64,000 bases of DNA, from contig NZ_QGGX01000018.1 of assembly GCF_003148805.1 (NCBI RefSeq), forward strand, positions 1-64,000. The letters run 5' to 3'. The translations under genes and the position numbers were made by a program. The DNA comes from Aminobacter sp. AP02 (GTDB lineage Bacteria; Pseudomonadota; Alphaproteobacteria; Rhizobiales; Rhizobiaceae). The notes below the pieces were generated by a model. That model saw nothing but the letters and a program-made list of their open reading frames with translations. It searched no databases and was not told the DNA's origin. Positions 9,608 to 17,959 of this stretch are shown here, one piece after another. The first letter of the stretch is position 1. Each line of letters opens with the position of its first letter.

Positions 9608-10507
9608 TCAGGCGTCGATGGTGCGGAGTGCCTGGGCTTGCTTCTTGGCGGCGGCCTTGACCGCGTCCTGGACCTTTTCGAAAGCGCGGACCTCGATCTG
9701 GCGGACGCGCTCGCGGGAGATGTCGAACTCGGCCGAAAGCTCTTCCAGCGTCAGTGGCTCGTCGGAAAGACGGCGCGCCTCGAAGATGCGCTTTTCGCGG
9801 TCGTTGAGCACCGACAGGGCGCCCGCCAGCATGCTGCGGCGGTTGTCGAGCTCGTCCTGCTCGATGAGCATGGTTTCCTGGCTGTCATGATCGTCGACAA
9901 GCCAGTCCTGCCACTCGCCCGATTCGCCTTCGCTGGCGCGGATCGGCGCATTGAGCGAAGCGTCGCCCGACAGGCGGCGGTTCATCGACACCACCTCGGC
10001 CTCGGAGACATTGAGGCGCGTTGCGATCTCGGTGATGTGCTCGGGCTTCAGGTCGCCATCATCGAGCGCCTGGATCTTGCCCTTGACCTTGCGCAGGTTG
10101 AAGAACAGACGCTTCTGGTTGGCGGTGGTGCCCATCTTGACCAGCGACCACGAGCGCAGGATGTACTCCTGGATCGAGGCCTTGATCCACCACATGGCAT
10201 AGGTGGCGAGACGGAAACCACGCTCCGGCTCGAATTTCTTGACGGCCTGCATCAGGCCGACATTGCCTTCCGAGATCACCTCGCCGATGGGCAGGCCATA
10301 ACCACGGTAGCCCATGGCGATCTTGGCCACGAGGCGCAGGTGGCTGGTAACCAGCTTGTGGGCGGCGGTGGTGTCTTCATGCTCCTGGTACCGCTTGGCG
10401 AGCATGTACTCTTCCTGCGGCTGGAGCATCGGAAAGCGGCGGATTTCTTCCAGGTAGCGGCTGAGGCCGCCTTCGCCGGAGACGATACTTGGTAGTGACT
10501 GGGCCAT
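9608..10507 (-). CDS. rpoH: RNA polymerase heat-shock sigma factor RpoH
   Basis: Sigma-32 family factor of 299 residues that directs RNA polymerase to heat-shock promoters. Region 2 holds the LRLVAKIAMGYRGYGLP and FATYAMWWIKASIQEYILRS-like core-binding and -10 recognition segments. Directly after it is the RpoH box beginning QKRLFFNLRKVKGKIQ, which separates RpoH from RpoD. Region 4 ends in the EFDISRERVRQIEVRAFEK helix-turn-helix. GGGAGGG precedes ATG at 10507. Rhizobia often carry two rpoH copies; which one this is cannot be told from the sequence alone. Confidence 0.93.
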   Translation of the reverse strand: MAQSLPSIVSGEGGLSRYLEEIRRFPMLQPQEEYMLAKRYQEHEDTTAAHKLVTSHLRLVAKIAMGYRGYGLPIGEVISEGNVGLMQAVKKFEPERGFRLATYAMWWIKASIQEYILRSWSLVKMGTTANQKRLFFNLRKVKGKIQALDDGDLKPEHITEIATRLNVSEAEVVSMNRRLSGDASLNAPIRASEGESGEWQDWLVDDHDSQETMLIEQDELDNRRSMLAGALSVLNDREKRIFEARRLSDEPLTLEELSAEFDISRERVRQIEVRAFEKVQDAVKAAAKKQAQALRTIDA

Positions 10508-10693
10508 AAAGCGCCCTCCCTCTCTACGAGAAATGCTCCCTGATCCTGGCGAGCATGTGGCGCGACTGCCGAATGCACGATCGCGCCATGGGTCTTATAC
10601 AGGAACAAAACCAGAAAAGACACGGTTTGTTCAACGCGAAACAGAGTGTCACGCCAAAGTGAACAATGCGAGTCAGGTTTTCTGATCGAGGGT

Positions 10694-11722
10694 TCAGAGA
10701 TTCCGAAAGCCTTCGACCAACTCCCCCATGTCGCGAGGCAAGGGAGCCTCGAACCGCATGATCAAATGGGTAGCGGGGTGGCGAAATGCAAGAAGTGTCG
10801 CGTGCAATGCCTGGCGCGGAAACGCCTTGACGGCTGATTTCAGCGGCTCAGGCAGCCGGTTCGACTTGGTGCGGAAGGCCTGGCCGTAATCGGGGTCGCC
10901 GAGGACAGGATGGCCGATATGGGCCATGTGGACGCGGATCTGGTGCGTGCGGCCGGTTTCCAGCCGGCACTCGACCAGGCTTGCTGTGGCAAATTCCGCT
11001 TGCTCGGCGCCAAAGCGCTCCAACACGGCGAAGTGGGTAATGGCGTGGCGGGCATCGTCGCGGTGTTCGGGCACCACGGCGCGGCGGACACGGTCGGCAT
11101 GGCGGCCGAGCGGTGCGTCGATGGTGCCCGTCAGGCGCTGGGGAATGCCCCAGACCAGCGCATTGTAGGCACGTTCGAGGTCGCCGGTGCGGCCGTGGTC
11201 GGCGAAGGCCTCAGACAGCGACTTGTGGGCGCGGTCGGTCTTGGCCACGACCATGACACCTGAGGTTTCCTTGTCGAGGCGATGGACGATGCCCGGCCGC
11301 TTGACCCCGCCGATGCCCGAAAGGCTGTCGCCGCAATGATGGATCAGCGCGTTGACCAGCGTGCCGGTCCAGTTGCCGGCGCCGGGATGCACGACCAGGC
11401 CGGCCGGCTTGTTGATGACGATCAGCTCGTCGTCTTCATAGAGGATATCGAGCGCCATCGCCTCGCCCTCTGGCGTGGCCGGTTCGGGCTCGGGCATGTC
11501 GATGGCGACCTTTTCGCCCGAAACCAGCTTGCGCTTGGTTTCGTCGACGACCTTTCCATCGACGTGGACGGCGCCTTGCTTGATCAGCGCCTGAATGCGG
11601 GCGCGCGACAGATCGGGGGCCAGGCGCGCGGCCAACCACTGGTCGAGCCGCAGGCCTGCGGCATCGGCGTCGGCTTCGAGCACTATCAAAGTGCCTGTCG
11701 CTTCGCTATCTGATGCGCTCAT
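10694..11722 (-). CDS. RluA/RluD family 23S rRNA pseudouridine synthase
   Basis: Converts uridines in 23S rRNA to pseudouridine. About 342 residues: an N-terminal S4 RNA-binding domain (residues 15-80, RLDQWLAARLAPDLSRARIQALIKQG) and a catalytic domain with the RluA motif RLDKETSGVMVVAKT carrying the catalytic Asp. The ATG at 11722 is preferred over a GTG one codon upstream. Length and domain order match RluD. It is divergent from the small membrane protein gene at 11747, with only 24 bases between them, so their promoters must overlap the coding ends. Confidence 0.9.
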   Translation of the reverse strand: MSASDSEATGTLIVLEADADAAGLRLDQWLAARLAPDLSRARIQALIKQGAVHVDGKVVDETKRKLVSGEKVAIDMPEPEPATPEGEAMALDILYEDDELIVINKPAGLVVHPGAGNWTGTLVNALIHHCGDSLSGIGGVKRPGIVHRLDKETSGVMVVAKTDRAHKSLSEAFADHGRTGDLERAYNALVWGIPQRLTGTIDAPLGRHADRVRRAVVPEHRDDARHAITHFAVLERFGAEQAEFATASLVECRLETGRTHQIRVHMAHIGHPVLGDPDYGQAFRTKSNRLPEPLKSAVKAFPRQALHATLLAFRHPATHLIMRFEAPLPRDMGELVEGFRNL

Positions 11723-11746
11723 CACAATTGTTCCGGAAGTTTTGAC

Positions 11747-12127
11747 ATGTCTCGGCCCGCCATTGAAGAAGAAGACAAGCCGCTCGACCCATCGGTTGAG
11801 CGCGTCCGCAGGAAACTCGTCCGCTTCTTCATCATCAATTTAGGGCTGTTGTTCATCGCCCTTATGGCTGTCATTGGCGGCGTTGTCTACAAATCGCGGA
11901 CGGCGGCTCCCGTTGCATCAGTTACGGGCGGCGAGATTGACGTGCCCGCAGGCAGCCAGCTGACCGGCGATATCATCTTGCCCGCGGGTGCAAAGATTGC
12001 GTCACAGACGCTCTCCGGCAACCGCATCTCGATCGACGCTGAACTCGCCGACGGCAGCCACACGATCTTTGTCTACGACATAACCCAGCGCAGGCTTATC
12101 GGCCAGTTCGCGGTCAAGGCGCAGTGA
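11747..12127 (+). CDS. single-pass membrane protein of unknown function
   Basis: A 126-residue protein with a charged N-terminus (about 30 residues), one membrane span (residues 31-50, FFIINLGLLFIALMAVIGGV) and a periplasmic tail of about 70 residues. The tail is beta-rich (DVPAGSQLTGDIILPAGAK) and ends in DITQRRLIGQFAVK. I do not recognise a named family. Its stop overlaps the GTG start of the next gene in a GTGA arrangement, so the two are translationally coupled. Confidence 0.75.
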   Translation: MSRPAIEEEDKPLDPSVERVRRKLVRFFIINLGLLFIALMAVIGGVVYKSRTAAPVASVTGGEIDVPAGSQLTGDIILPAGAKIASQTLSGNRISIDAELADGSHTIFVYDITQRRLIGQFAVKAQ

Positions 12128-12528
12128 GCGACGCCTTGGGTCGCAAGGTCGCGACGGTTGCGGTTGTTGTCGCCGACTACGATCAGGCGATCGCCTGGTA
12201 TGTCGACAAGCTCGGCTTCGCGCTTGCCCAGGACGTCGATCTCGGGGGCGGCAAGCGCTGGGTGACCGTCGAGCCGGGCGGCGGGCAAGGCGCCAGGCTG
12301 CTGCTCGCCAAGGCCGATGGAGAAGTCCAAGCGGCCAGCGTCGGCAACCAGACCGGGGGGCGGGTGTTTCTGTTCCTCGAGACCGACGATTTTGCCCGCG
12401 ACCATGCGCTGATGCTTGAAAAGGGCGTCGAATTCCGCGAAGCGCCCCGCCGCGAGGCCTATGGCACGGTTGCGGTGTTCGCCGATCTCTACGGCAATCT
12501 GTGGGATTTGCTCGAACCCAAGAGGTAA
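12124..12528 (+). CDS. VOC (glyoxalase/bleomycin-resistance) family protein
   Basis: A 134-residue single-domain VOC protein. The first beta-alpha-beta unit reads VATVAVVVADYDQAIAWYVDKLGF and the last strand reads EAYGTVAVFADLYGNLWDLLEPK, with Glu and His-type metal positions partly present. It starts at GTG 12124, overlapping the previous stop by four bases. The family includes lyases, dioxygenases and antibiotic-binding proteins, and the substrate cannot be inferred. Confidence 0.82.
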   Translation: MSDALGRKVATVAVVVADYDQAIAWYVDKLGFALAQDVDLGGGKRWVTVEPGGGQGARLLLAKADGEVQAASVGNQTGGRVFLFLETDDFARDHALMLEKGVEFREAPRREAYGTVAVFADLYGNLWDLLEPKR

Positions 12529-12604
12529 TTGGCACATAGCGATAATATCGCGGCTTGGGCTGTTGCTTTTTCAAAAACGCCCGCCTATATCGCGGTTCTC
12601 GGCT

Positions 12605-12679
12605 GCGCCCATCGTCTAGCGGTCAGGACACCGCCCTCTCACGGCGGGAACAGGGGTTCGATTCCCCTTGGGCGTACCA
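12605..12679 (+). tRNA. tRNA-Glu (anticodon CTC)
   Basis: A complete cloverleaf with encoded CCA. The acceptor stem GCGCCCA pairs with TGGGCGT (the first pair is a G-U), the anticodon stem CCGCC/GGCGG encloses loop CTCTCAC with anticodon CTC, and the T arm is AGGGG-TTCGATT-CCCCT. The anticodon reads GAG. No gene is adjacent on the same strand within 300 bases downstream. Confidence 0.96.
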
Positions 12680-12992
12680 GGTTTTCCAGGCACTTAGCCG
12701 AGCCGCTGCAAAATCCATCGAATAACGGTCGAGCAAGGGCTTCACGAAGCTGATCTCGGCTGGTTGCCGTCCAGCGCAAGACTGCCGCAGGGGATACCTC
12801 GCAATGGTGCGACTTGGTTTTCGCACGTGGCTGATTGTCCGCAACCGGCCCGCAGCGTATGCTCATGAGCGAGGGGAAGGTCTCCGTCATCAAGGGCCGA
12901 ATCGCTCAGGGTCGCCAGTCACAGACCAGTAGCCGCTTGGGTCGGCGGGTTCGATCGCCTGCTCTGGCGTTGCCTATCGCGGAGAAAGTGGC
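12680..12992. other. gene-free stretch after tRNA-Glu
   Basis: About 310 bases separate the tRNA from the next gene. No open frame here has a ribosome site and family-like content. The minus-strand frames that look protein-like run into the antisense of the tRNA. No direct repeat of the tRNA 3' end was seen, so there is no sign of an integrated element. Confidence 0.6.
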
Positions 12993-13728
12993 ATGCCCGA
13001 TTTCAATGTCGGATTCGTCATCTTCCCAGGCATCACCCAGCTTGACTTCACCGGTCCGTTTGAAGTCCTGAGCCGCCTTGGAACGCCACCCTCAATCTCG
13101 ACGCCCAGCCAGTTCGGTCAATCGAAAACCCATGTCGTCGCAAAGACCATGCTTGCTGTTGCGAGCGACCGTGGCCTCGGCATCTTGCCTACCTGCACGT
13201 TCGAAAGCTGCCCTCCACTGGATCTGATTTGCGTGCCCGGTGGCGCGGGTGTTGCGGAAGCACTCACCGATGTGGAGACATTAAGTTTCATTCGTCGCCA
13301 AGGACAAAACGCAAAGTACATAACCTCCGTCTGCACCGGCGCCTTTCTTCTTGGTGCAGTCGGCTTGCTGAAGGGGCGCCGGGGCAACGACGCACTGGGC
13401 CTTTGTCGATCTGCTGGCGCTGGTCGGCGCCACCTACGAAAAGGCCAGAATCGTTCGCGACGGCAATGTCTTCACTGCCGGCGGCGTCACTTCCGGAATC
13501 GACTTCGCGTTTAGTATCGTTGCCGAACTTGCCGGGCCGCAGGTCGCGCAAGCCGTCCAACTTGCGATCGAGTACGACCCGTCGCCTCCCTTCGCTGGAG
13601 GGCATCCCGACAAGGCATCCGATACGGCCATTGCGCTCATGCTTGGCCGCAACGAGGCCGCTCGCGCGGGGGTCCGGCAGGAGCTCGAAAAGCTGGCCGT
13701 TGCTGGCATGGACCGGCGGCGGGACTGA
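12993..13728 (+). pseudogene. DJ-1/PfpI family, isonitrile hydratase-like (InhA), single-base frameshift
   Basis: The first part (12993 to about 13378) reads MPDFNVGFVIFPGITQLDFT through to TSVCTGAFLLGAVGLLKGRR, with the nucleophile Cys in SVCTGA. In this frame it then degenerates and stops at 13514. Moving one base at the GGGG run near 13381-13384 restores the family: ATTHWAFVDLLALVGATYEK, then DGNVFTAGGVTSGIDFA and a normal C-terminus to TGA 13726-13728. The repaired protein would have 244 residues, close to the 228 of InhA. The whole order of motifs matches isonitrile hydratase and related class I glutaminase-fold proteins. Either the gene is inactivated or there is a one-base sequencing error in a G run. 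Confidence 0.8.
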
Positions 13729-13772
13729 ATGGCACTCGGATTTTCCAAAGCAGAGTCCGGCGGAACCTTGGC

Positions 13773-14255
13773 TCAGCGCAGGCGGTTCAGGTCGGCTGCC
13801 CGACCGTCGATGATGGCTTCCATCGAGAAGAAGCCGGTTACCGTCGCCAGGTCGAAATTGGTGATGAGCTTCTGGTAGAAGGCGTCGTAGCCGGACATGC
13901 CCTTGGTCACCACCTTAATCAGATAGTCCCAGTCGCCGCCGATGCGGTAGAAGTCGATCACCTCGGGCATGCGTTCGACATGCTTGCGGAAACTGTCGGC
14001 CCATTCCTTGGAGTGATGGCGGGTTCGGATCATGACGAAGACCGTCAAGTCGTAGCCGAGCGCCGACAAGTCGATGTCGGCATGCGTTCCGCGAATGAGG
14101 CCGCTTGCATTGAGGCGCTGCAGGCGGCGCCAGCAGGCGTTCTGCGACAGGCCGACACGCTCGGCCAGATCGCGTTGCGAAATCGCGCCGTCCTTTTGCA
14201 GGCACGAGAGGATCTTGAGGTCAATTTCGTCGATCTTTTCCATCTTGACGATCAT
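13773..14255 (-). CDS. Lrp/AsnC family regulator, DecR-like
   Basis: About 160 residues. An N-terminal winged helix-turn-helix (IDEIDLKILSCLQKDGAISQ, then RDLAERVGLSQNACWRRLQRL) is followed by an AsnC ligand-binding domain (residues 65-150). The segment RTRHHSKEWADSFRKHVERM, continued by PEVIDFYRIGGDWDYL, resembles DecR/YbaO, the Lrp member that senses cysteine in enterobacteria. The start is uncertain: ATG at 14255 or 14243, neither with a clear ribosome site. It is divergent from a desulfurase-like gene and a persulfide dioxygenase gene, which fits control of sulfur detoxification. Confidence 0.88.
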   Translation of the reverse strand: MIVKMEKIDEIDLKILSCLQKDGAISQRDLAERVGLSQNACWRRLQRLNASGLIRGTHADIDLSALGYDLTVFVMIRTRHHSKEWADSFRKHVERMPEVIDFYRIGGDWDYLIKVVTKGMSGYDAFYQKLITNFDLATVTGFFSMEAIIDGRAADLNRLR

Positions 14256-14282
14256 ATGACCCAATCGGGCCGAAAAGTCGCG

Positions 14283-14320
14283 TTAAAACGATGAAGTTTC
14301 AACGCTAGCGTCGTTCTAGA
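14283..14320. promoter_or_regulatory. possible Lrp operator between regulator and desulfurase gene
   Basis: The 97-bp divergent gap contains an imperfect dyad: AACG at 14287-14290 mirrors CGTT at 14312-14315, around AACGCTAGCGT at 14301-14311. Lrp-type regulators bind such degenerate AT-containing dyads, so this is a plausible autoregulatory and target site. Inference from position only. Confidence 0.3.
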
Positions 14321-14352
14321 ATCACACCCTGTACCTTCCCGGGAGAGATTCG

Positions 14353-15834
14353 ATGGAAACCATGTGCTCCGACAAGCCTGGCGGCACTGGCCTGCTTCAC
14401 AAGTTCAGGCGAGACATCGCGGCCGGCGATGTGGTTTCAAAGCTGCGCGACGGCCTTGTCGGCAATGGCGCCAAGATCGAAGGACCGTTCGGCGCAAAGG
14501 CCATGGTCTATGCCGACTATGTCGCTTCGGGGCGGGCGCTGATGCAGATCGAGCGGTTCGTGCTCGAGGAGGTCCTGCCTTACTACGCCAACAGCCACAC
14601 CGAGGCGTCCTATTGCGGCGGCATGATGACCCGCCTGCGCCGCGAAGCGCGCGCGACGATCGCCGATTGCTGCGGTGCCAGCGACAAGCATGCGGTCATC
14701 TTTGCCGGTTCGGGTGCTACCGCCGGCATCAACCGGCTGGTCAAGCTTCTCGGCGTCGCTGATGCAGTCGCCGCCGGCAAGCGGGTCCGCGTCATCATCG
14801 GACCCTACGAGCACCATTCGAACATCCTGCCCTGGCGCGAAAGCGGAGCGGAGATCGTCGAGATCGCAGAATGCGCCAAGGGCGGGCCCGATCGCACCGC
14901 GCTCGGCGAGGCGCTGCAAAATACTGCCGACCTCACGGTCTGTGCGTTCTCGGCCGCGTCCAACGTCACCGGCATCATCACCGATGTCGCTGCCGTCACC
15001 AAAATGGTGAAGGCGGCGGGAGCGAAAGTGGTCTGGGACTATGCCGGTGCCGGGCCCTACATGCCGATCGAAATGTCGCCTGAAAGCGGTGCCGACATCG
15101 ATGCTGTGGTGATCTCGCCGCACAAGTTTCTCGGTGGCCCCGGTGCTTCGGGCGTGCTGATCGTGCGCCGCGACGCCGTGACGACGTGCAAGCCGTCCTG
15201 GCCCGGCGGCGGGACCGTCAAGTTCGTGTCGCCCACCAGTCACGACTACAGCACCTCCTTGGAGGCACGAGAGGAAGCCGGCACGCCCAACGTCGTGGGT
15301 GATATCCGTGCTGCCCTTGCCTTCCTGGTCAAGGACGCTCTGGGCGCCGACGCGATGCAGGCCCGCAACGCCGAATTGACCAAGTGCGGCATGTCCGCGT
15401 GGGGCGAAGTTGAAAACATCGAGCTTCTCGGCGCGCTGTCGCCGCAACGGTTGCCGATCTTTTCGTTCCGCGTCAGAGACGGCAAGGGCGGGTACGTCCA
15501 CCAGCAGCTCGTGACCCGTATGCTGAGCGATCGCTTCGGCATCCAGGCGCGCGGCGGCTGCGCCTGCGCTGGTCCTTATGTGCATCGCCTCTTGTCGATC
15601 GACGAAGCGGAATCGCAGCGTATGCGCGCGGCGATCCTGGCCGGCGACGAGATCAGCAAGCCAGGCTTCATCAGGCTCAATTTCAGCGTGCTGTTGCCGG
15701 AAGATAAAGTGCAGTTCATCCTCGATGCGGTGAGGCAGTTGGCGGGGGACGCGATGCAGTACCAATCACGCTATGATTTCGACGCCAGCCGCGCGATCTT
15801 TTACCCGCGCAATGTCGAAATGGCGGAGGCTTGA
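14353..15834 (+). CDS. class V aminotransferase, cysteine desulfurase/selenocysteine lyase-like
   Basis: A PLP enzyme of 493 residues, longer than SufS (about 410). The PLP lysine is K258 in VVISPHKFLGGPG, the phosphate-binding segment is FAGSGATAGINRL (118-129), and GPYEHHSNILPW (150-161) matches the SufS-type substrate site. A Cys pair lies in RGGCACAGPY (C403, C405), where SufS enzymes carry the active-site cysteine loop. It lies 3 bases upstream of a persulfide dioxygenase gene and divergent from a DecR-like regulator. Expected chemistry is removal of sulfur from cysteine (or selenium from selenocysteine) as enzyme-bound persulfide. No suf or isc partner is nearby, so catabolic or detoxifying use is more likely than Fe-S assembly. 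Confidence 0.85.
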   Translation: METMCSDKPGGTGLLHKFRRDIAAGDVVSKLRDGLVGNGAKIEGPFGAKAMVYADYVASGRALMQIERFVLEEVLPYYANSHTEASYCGGMMTRLRREARATIADCCGASDKHAVIFAGSGATAGINRLVKLLGVADAVAAGKRVRVIIGPYEHHSNILPWRESGAEIVEIAECAKGGPDRTALGEALQNTADLTVCAFSAASNVTGIITDVAAVTKMVKAAGAKVVWDYAGAGPYMPIEMSPESGADIDAVVISPHKFLGGPGASGVLIVRRDAVTTCKPSWPGGGTVKFVSPTSHDYSTSLEAREEAGTPNVVGDIRAALAFLVKDALGADAMQARNAELTKCGMSAWGEVENIELLGALSPQRLPIFSFRVRDGKGGYVHQQLVTRMLSDRFGIQARGGCACAGPYVHRLLSIDEAESQRMRAAILAGDEISKPGFIRLNFSVLLPEDKVQFILDAVRQLAGDAMQYQSRYDFDASRAIFYPRNVEMAEA

Positions 15835-15837
15835 GAG

Positions 15838-16716
15838 ATGGCAAGACCCGATATCGCCGCCTTCTTCGATCCGCGGACATGGTCGGTGCAGTATATCGTG
15901 TCCGACCCGCGCACCAGGCAGTGCGCCGTCATCGATCCGGTTCTCGATTTTGACGAGAAGTCGGGTGCGACTGATACCGCCAATGCCGACCGGCTGCTCG
16001 AGTTCGTTCGTGCGCAGGATCTCGAGGTGCAGTGGATCCTGGACACGCACCCGCATGCCGACCATTTCTCGGCGGCGTCCTATCTGAAAGCCAAGACCGG
16101 CGCGCCGACGGCGATCGGGGCGCGCATCGTCGACGTGCAAAAGCTGTGGGCCGGCATCTACAACTGGCCGAGCCTGCGTACCGACGGCTCGCAGTGGGAC
16201 CGCCTGTTCGCAAAGGGCGACACGTTCGAGATCGGCGGCATCAAGGCCGGGGTGATGTTTTCGCCCGGCCATACGCTGGCGTCGGTCACCTATGTCGTGG
16301 GCGACGCGGCCTTCGTGCATGACACCGTGTTCATGCCCGATAGCGGCACCGCGCGCACGGATTTCCCCGGCGGCAGCGCCAACTCGCTGTGGGCCACGAT
16401 CCAGGACATCGTCGCACTGCCCGACGATACCCGCATTTTTGTCGGCCACGATTATCAGCCAGGTGGCCGTGAACCACGCTGGGAAAGCACCGTTGCCGCC
16501 CAGAAAAACCAGAACATCCACCTGACGCGCTATGAACGCGAGGAAGACTTCGTGGCTTTCCGCAACGAGCGTGACAGCACCTTGCCGATGCCCAAGCTGA
16601 TCCTGCATGCGCTGCAGATCAACATAAATGGCGGCAGGTTTCCCGAGCCCGAAGCCAACGGCAAGCGCTATCTGAAGTTCCCGCTCAATGCGCTCCATGG
16701 GGCAGCCTGGGGCTAG
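15838..16716 (+). CDS. metallo-beta-lactamase fold persulfide dioxygenase, Blh/ETHE1 type
   Basis: A 292-residue protein. Metal motif HPHADH is at residues 71-76, the next His is in PGHTLAS (H145), and the FMPDSGTARTDFPGG motif (165-179) marks the Blh/ETHE1 sulfur dioxygenase group, followed by VGHDYQPGG with H204. Such enzymes oxidise glutathione persulfide to sulfite using mononuclear iron; Blh proteins act in hydrogen sulfide detoxification in plant-associated bacteria. Here there is no rhodanese or BigR neighbour. Instead the gene follows a cysteine-desulfurase-like gene by 3 bases, so the persulfide may come from cysteine. Confidence 0.9.
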   Translation: MARPDIAAFFDPRTWSVQYIVSDPRTRQCAVIDPVLDFDEKSGATDTANADRLLEFVRAQDLEVQWILDTHPHADHFSAASYLKAKTGAPTAIGARIVDVQKLWAGIYNWPSLRTDGSQWDRLFAKGDTFEIGGIKAGVMFSPGHTLASVTYVVGDAAFVHDTVFMPDSGTARTDFPGGSANSLWATIQDIVALPDDTRIFVGHDYQPGGREPRWESTVAAQKNQNIHLTRYEREEDFVAFRNERDSTLPMPKLILHALQININGGRFPEPEANGKRYLKFPLNALHGAAWG

Positions 16717-16859
16717 GCTTGCGGGGCGACAGATCGTCCACGGCGACCGGCTGCCCTTGTGGCGGTGATGCCGGTCATCGTAGCTTCTCCGCACTCATAC
16801 CCGCAGTGCAGGCAAGGTTTTCGCCTTGCGCATTGCCGCTTCGACTGGAGACTGTGCTC

Positions 16860-17162
16860 ATGATGACCGGACCAATCTGCAAGGCTGCCCGTGCGATTGT
16901 TGAAATCACGCGCGCGAAGCTGGCGACGGCGTCGAGTGTGGAGGAGCAGGTCATCGAGGCGTTCGAGCGGCAGATAACGATACCTGCCGACGACACCGTC
17001 CTTGCGCTGCAATCGGCGCTCGAGCGGCTCGGGGCCGTGTTCATTCCGGAAGAGGGCGCCAATGGCGCGGGGGTGCGCCTCAAGTTCAGCCGTTCGGTGA
17101 CCCGGCGCCTGTCGACGCTTGAAGGCGAAGGCGGTCCCGTGGCGAGCGATGACGTTCCCTGA
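16860..17162 (+). CDS. small XRE-like helix-turn-helix protein
   Basis: A 100-residue protein. Residues 1-55 (CKAARAIVEITRAKLATASS, then VEEQVIEAFERQITIP) have the spacing of a Cro/cI-type helix-turn-helix, and the rest is AVFIPEEGANGAGVRLKF with an SVTRRLSTLEGEGG tail. Small proteins of this form are common in rhizobia as predicted DNA-binding proteins. GGAG lies 8 bases before the ATG-ATG start at 16860. It is convergent with the next gene, 13 bases away. Confidence 0.7.
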   Translation: MMTGPICKAARAIVEITRAKLATASSVEEQVIEAFERQITIPADDTVLALQSALERLGAVFIPEEGANGAGVRLKFSRSVTRRLSTLEGEGGPVASDDVP

Positions 17163-17175
17163 CGCAGCGAGTGGA

Positions 17176-17718
17176 TCAGGGCTCGGCGGCCTCGCCGTCC
17201 TGTGGAGTTGGCCAAGGTTCCGTCGGTGGTGGCAGGGTCCTGGAAAATTCGACGCCGTCGATGACCAGCACCTGGGGGATTGGCGCTGCGGCCACCCGTT
17301 CAATGCCGTCGCTACAGGAAAACACTGGCCAGCCGGTATCCGTGCAAAGGATGTCGACGAACCAGTTGCCGAGCTGATCGGTCATGCTGATGCGCAAGGA
17401 GCCGTCACGTAGCCGGCGGACGTGAGAACCGTTCGGCGCTGTCCAGGTCCAAGGTCCGCCAAGGGGCCGGCCGTAGGACATGATGAACGGGTAGACCTTT
17501 GGCGGCAGCTCCTCGTATTCCGCAGCGTCGCGATAGCGCATCATCGCGGTGACGTAGTCGGCGGCTGTGTTGGGCCATCGTTGGTAGAGCGTCGCCAGAT
17601 TGTGTTGATGTGGATCGGTGAGCAGGGTTCGGCCACGGCTCGCTTCGACCCCAGCCGCAGGCGATGCGGCGAGGCTGACGACGATGATGGCAACCAGCGT
17701 GGCGAGACGTTGCGTCAT
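17176..17718 (-). CDS. secreted protein of unknown function
   Basis: 180 residues with a clear signal peptide (TQRLATLVAIIVVSLAASPAAG, cleavage near residue 24). The mature part is about 155 residues, rich in Trp and Pro, with two cysteines (ILCTDTGWPVFSC) that could form a disulfide, and an acidic Pro-rich tail (PPPTEPWPTPQDGE). I do not recognise a family. It probably acts in the periplasm. Confidence 0.7.
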   Translation of the reverse strand: MTQRLATLVAIIVVSLAASPAAGVEASRGRTLLTDPHQHNLATLYQRWPNTAADYVTAMMRYRDAAEYEELPPKVYPFIMSYGRPLGGPWTWTAPNGSHVRRLRDGSLRISMTDQLGNWFVDILCTDTGWPVFSCSDGIERVAAAPIPQVLVIDGVEFSRTLPPPTEPWPTPQDGEAAEP

Positions 17719-17959
17719 ATGCCCGGATTCGATGGCCCCCTGCCGGGCGTCATTGTCGCTTTTCAGCGGCGCGGGATCAATGGCTGAAAGGCGAACAGCC
17801 GATTTACGGAAATTCTGGAGTTCGTCTGGTGGGCCGCACGACGCAAACTGTCAAAGGTGCGCCTCGAAACGGGACCATGCGGCTAGCGATAGGTGCTTCC
17901 CTGACCCGAAAGCCGGAGCGCTTTCGGGAAGTCCAGTTCAGCCGCAAGCCGCCTGAGCC

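Noticed and set aside
10601-10625. GGAAC near rpoH as an EcfG site
   Set aside because: The -10 position reads CGGT, and the gene on that strand is not downstream.
12639-12893. Minus-strand open frame that looks protein-like and ends RGIEPLFPP
   Set aside because: Its end is the antisense of the tRNA-Glu gene, a well-known source of false proteins. There is no ribosome site and no family-like content.
13743-13770. GGAAC after the frameshifted PfpI gene as an EcfG site
   Set aside because: The -10 position reads CGGT or GGTT and no plus-strand gene follows; the next gene is on the minus strand.
14437-15765. Long minus-strand open frame of 442 codons
   Set aside because: Antisense shadow of the desulfurase-like gene, with no recognisable domain and no ribosome site.
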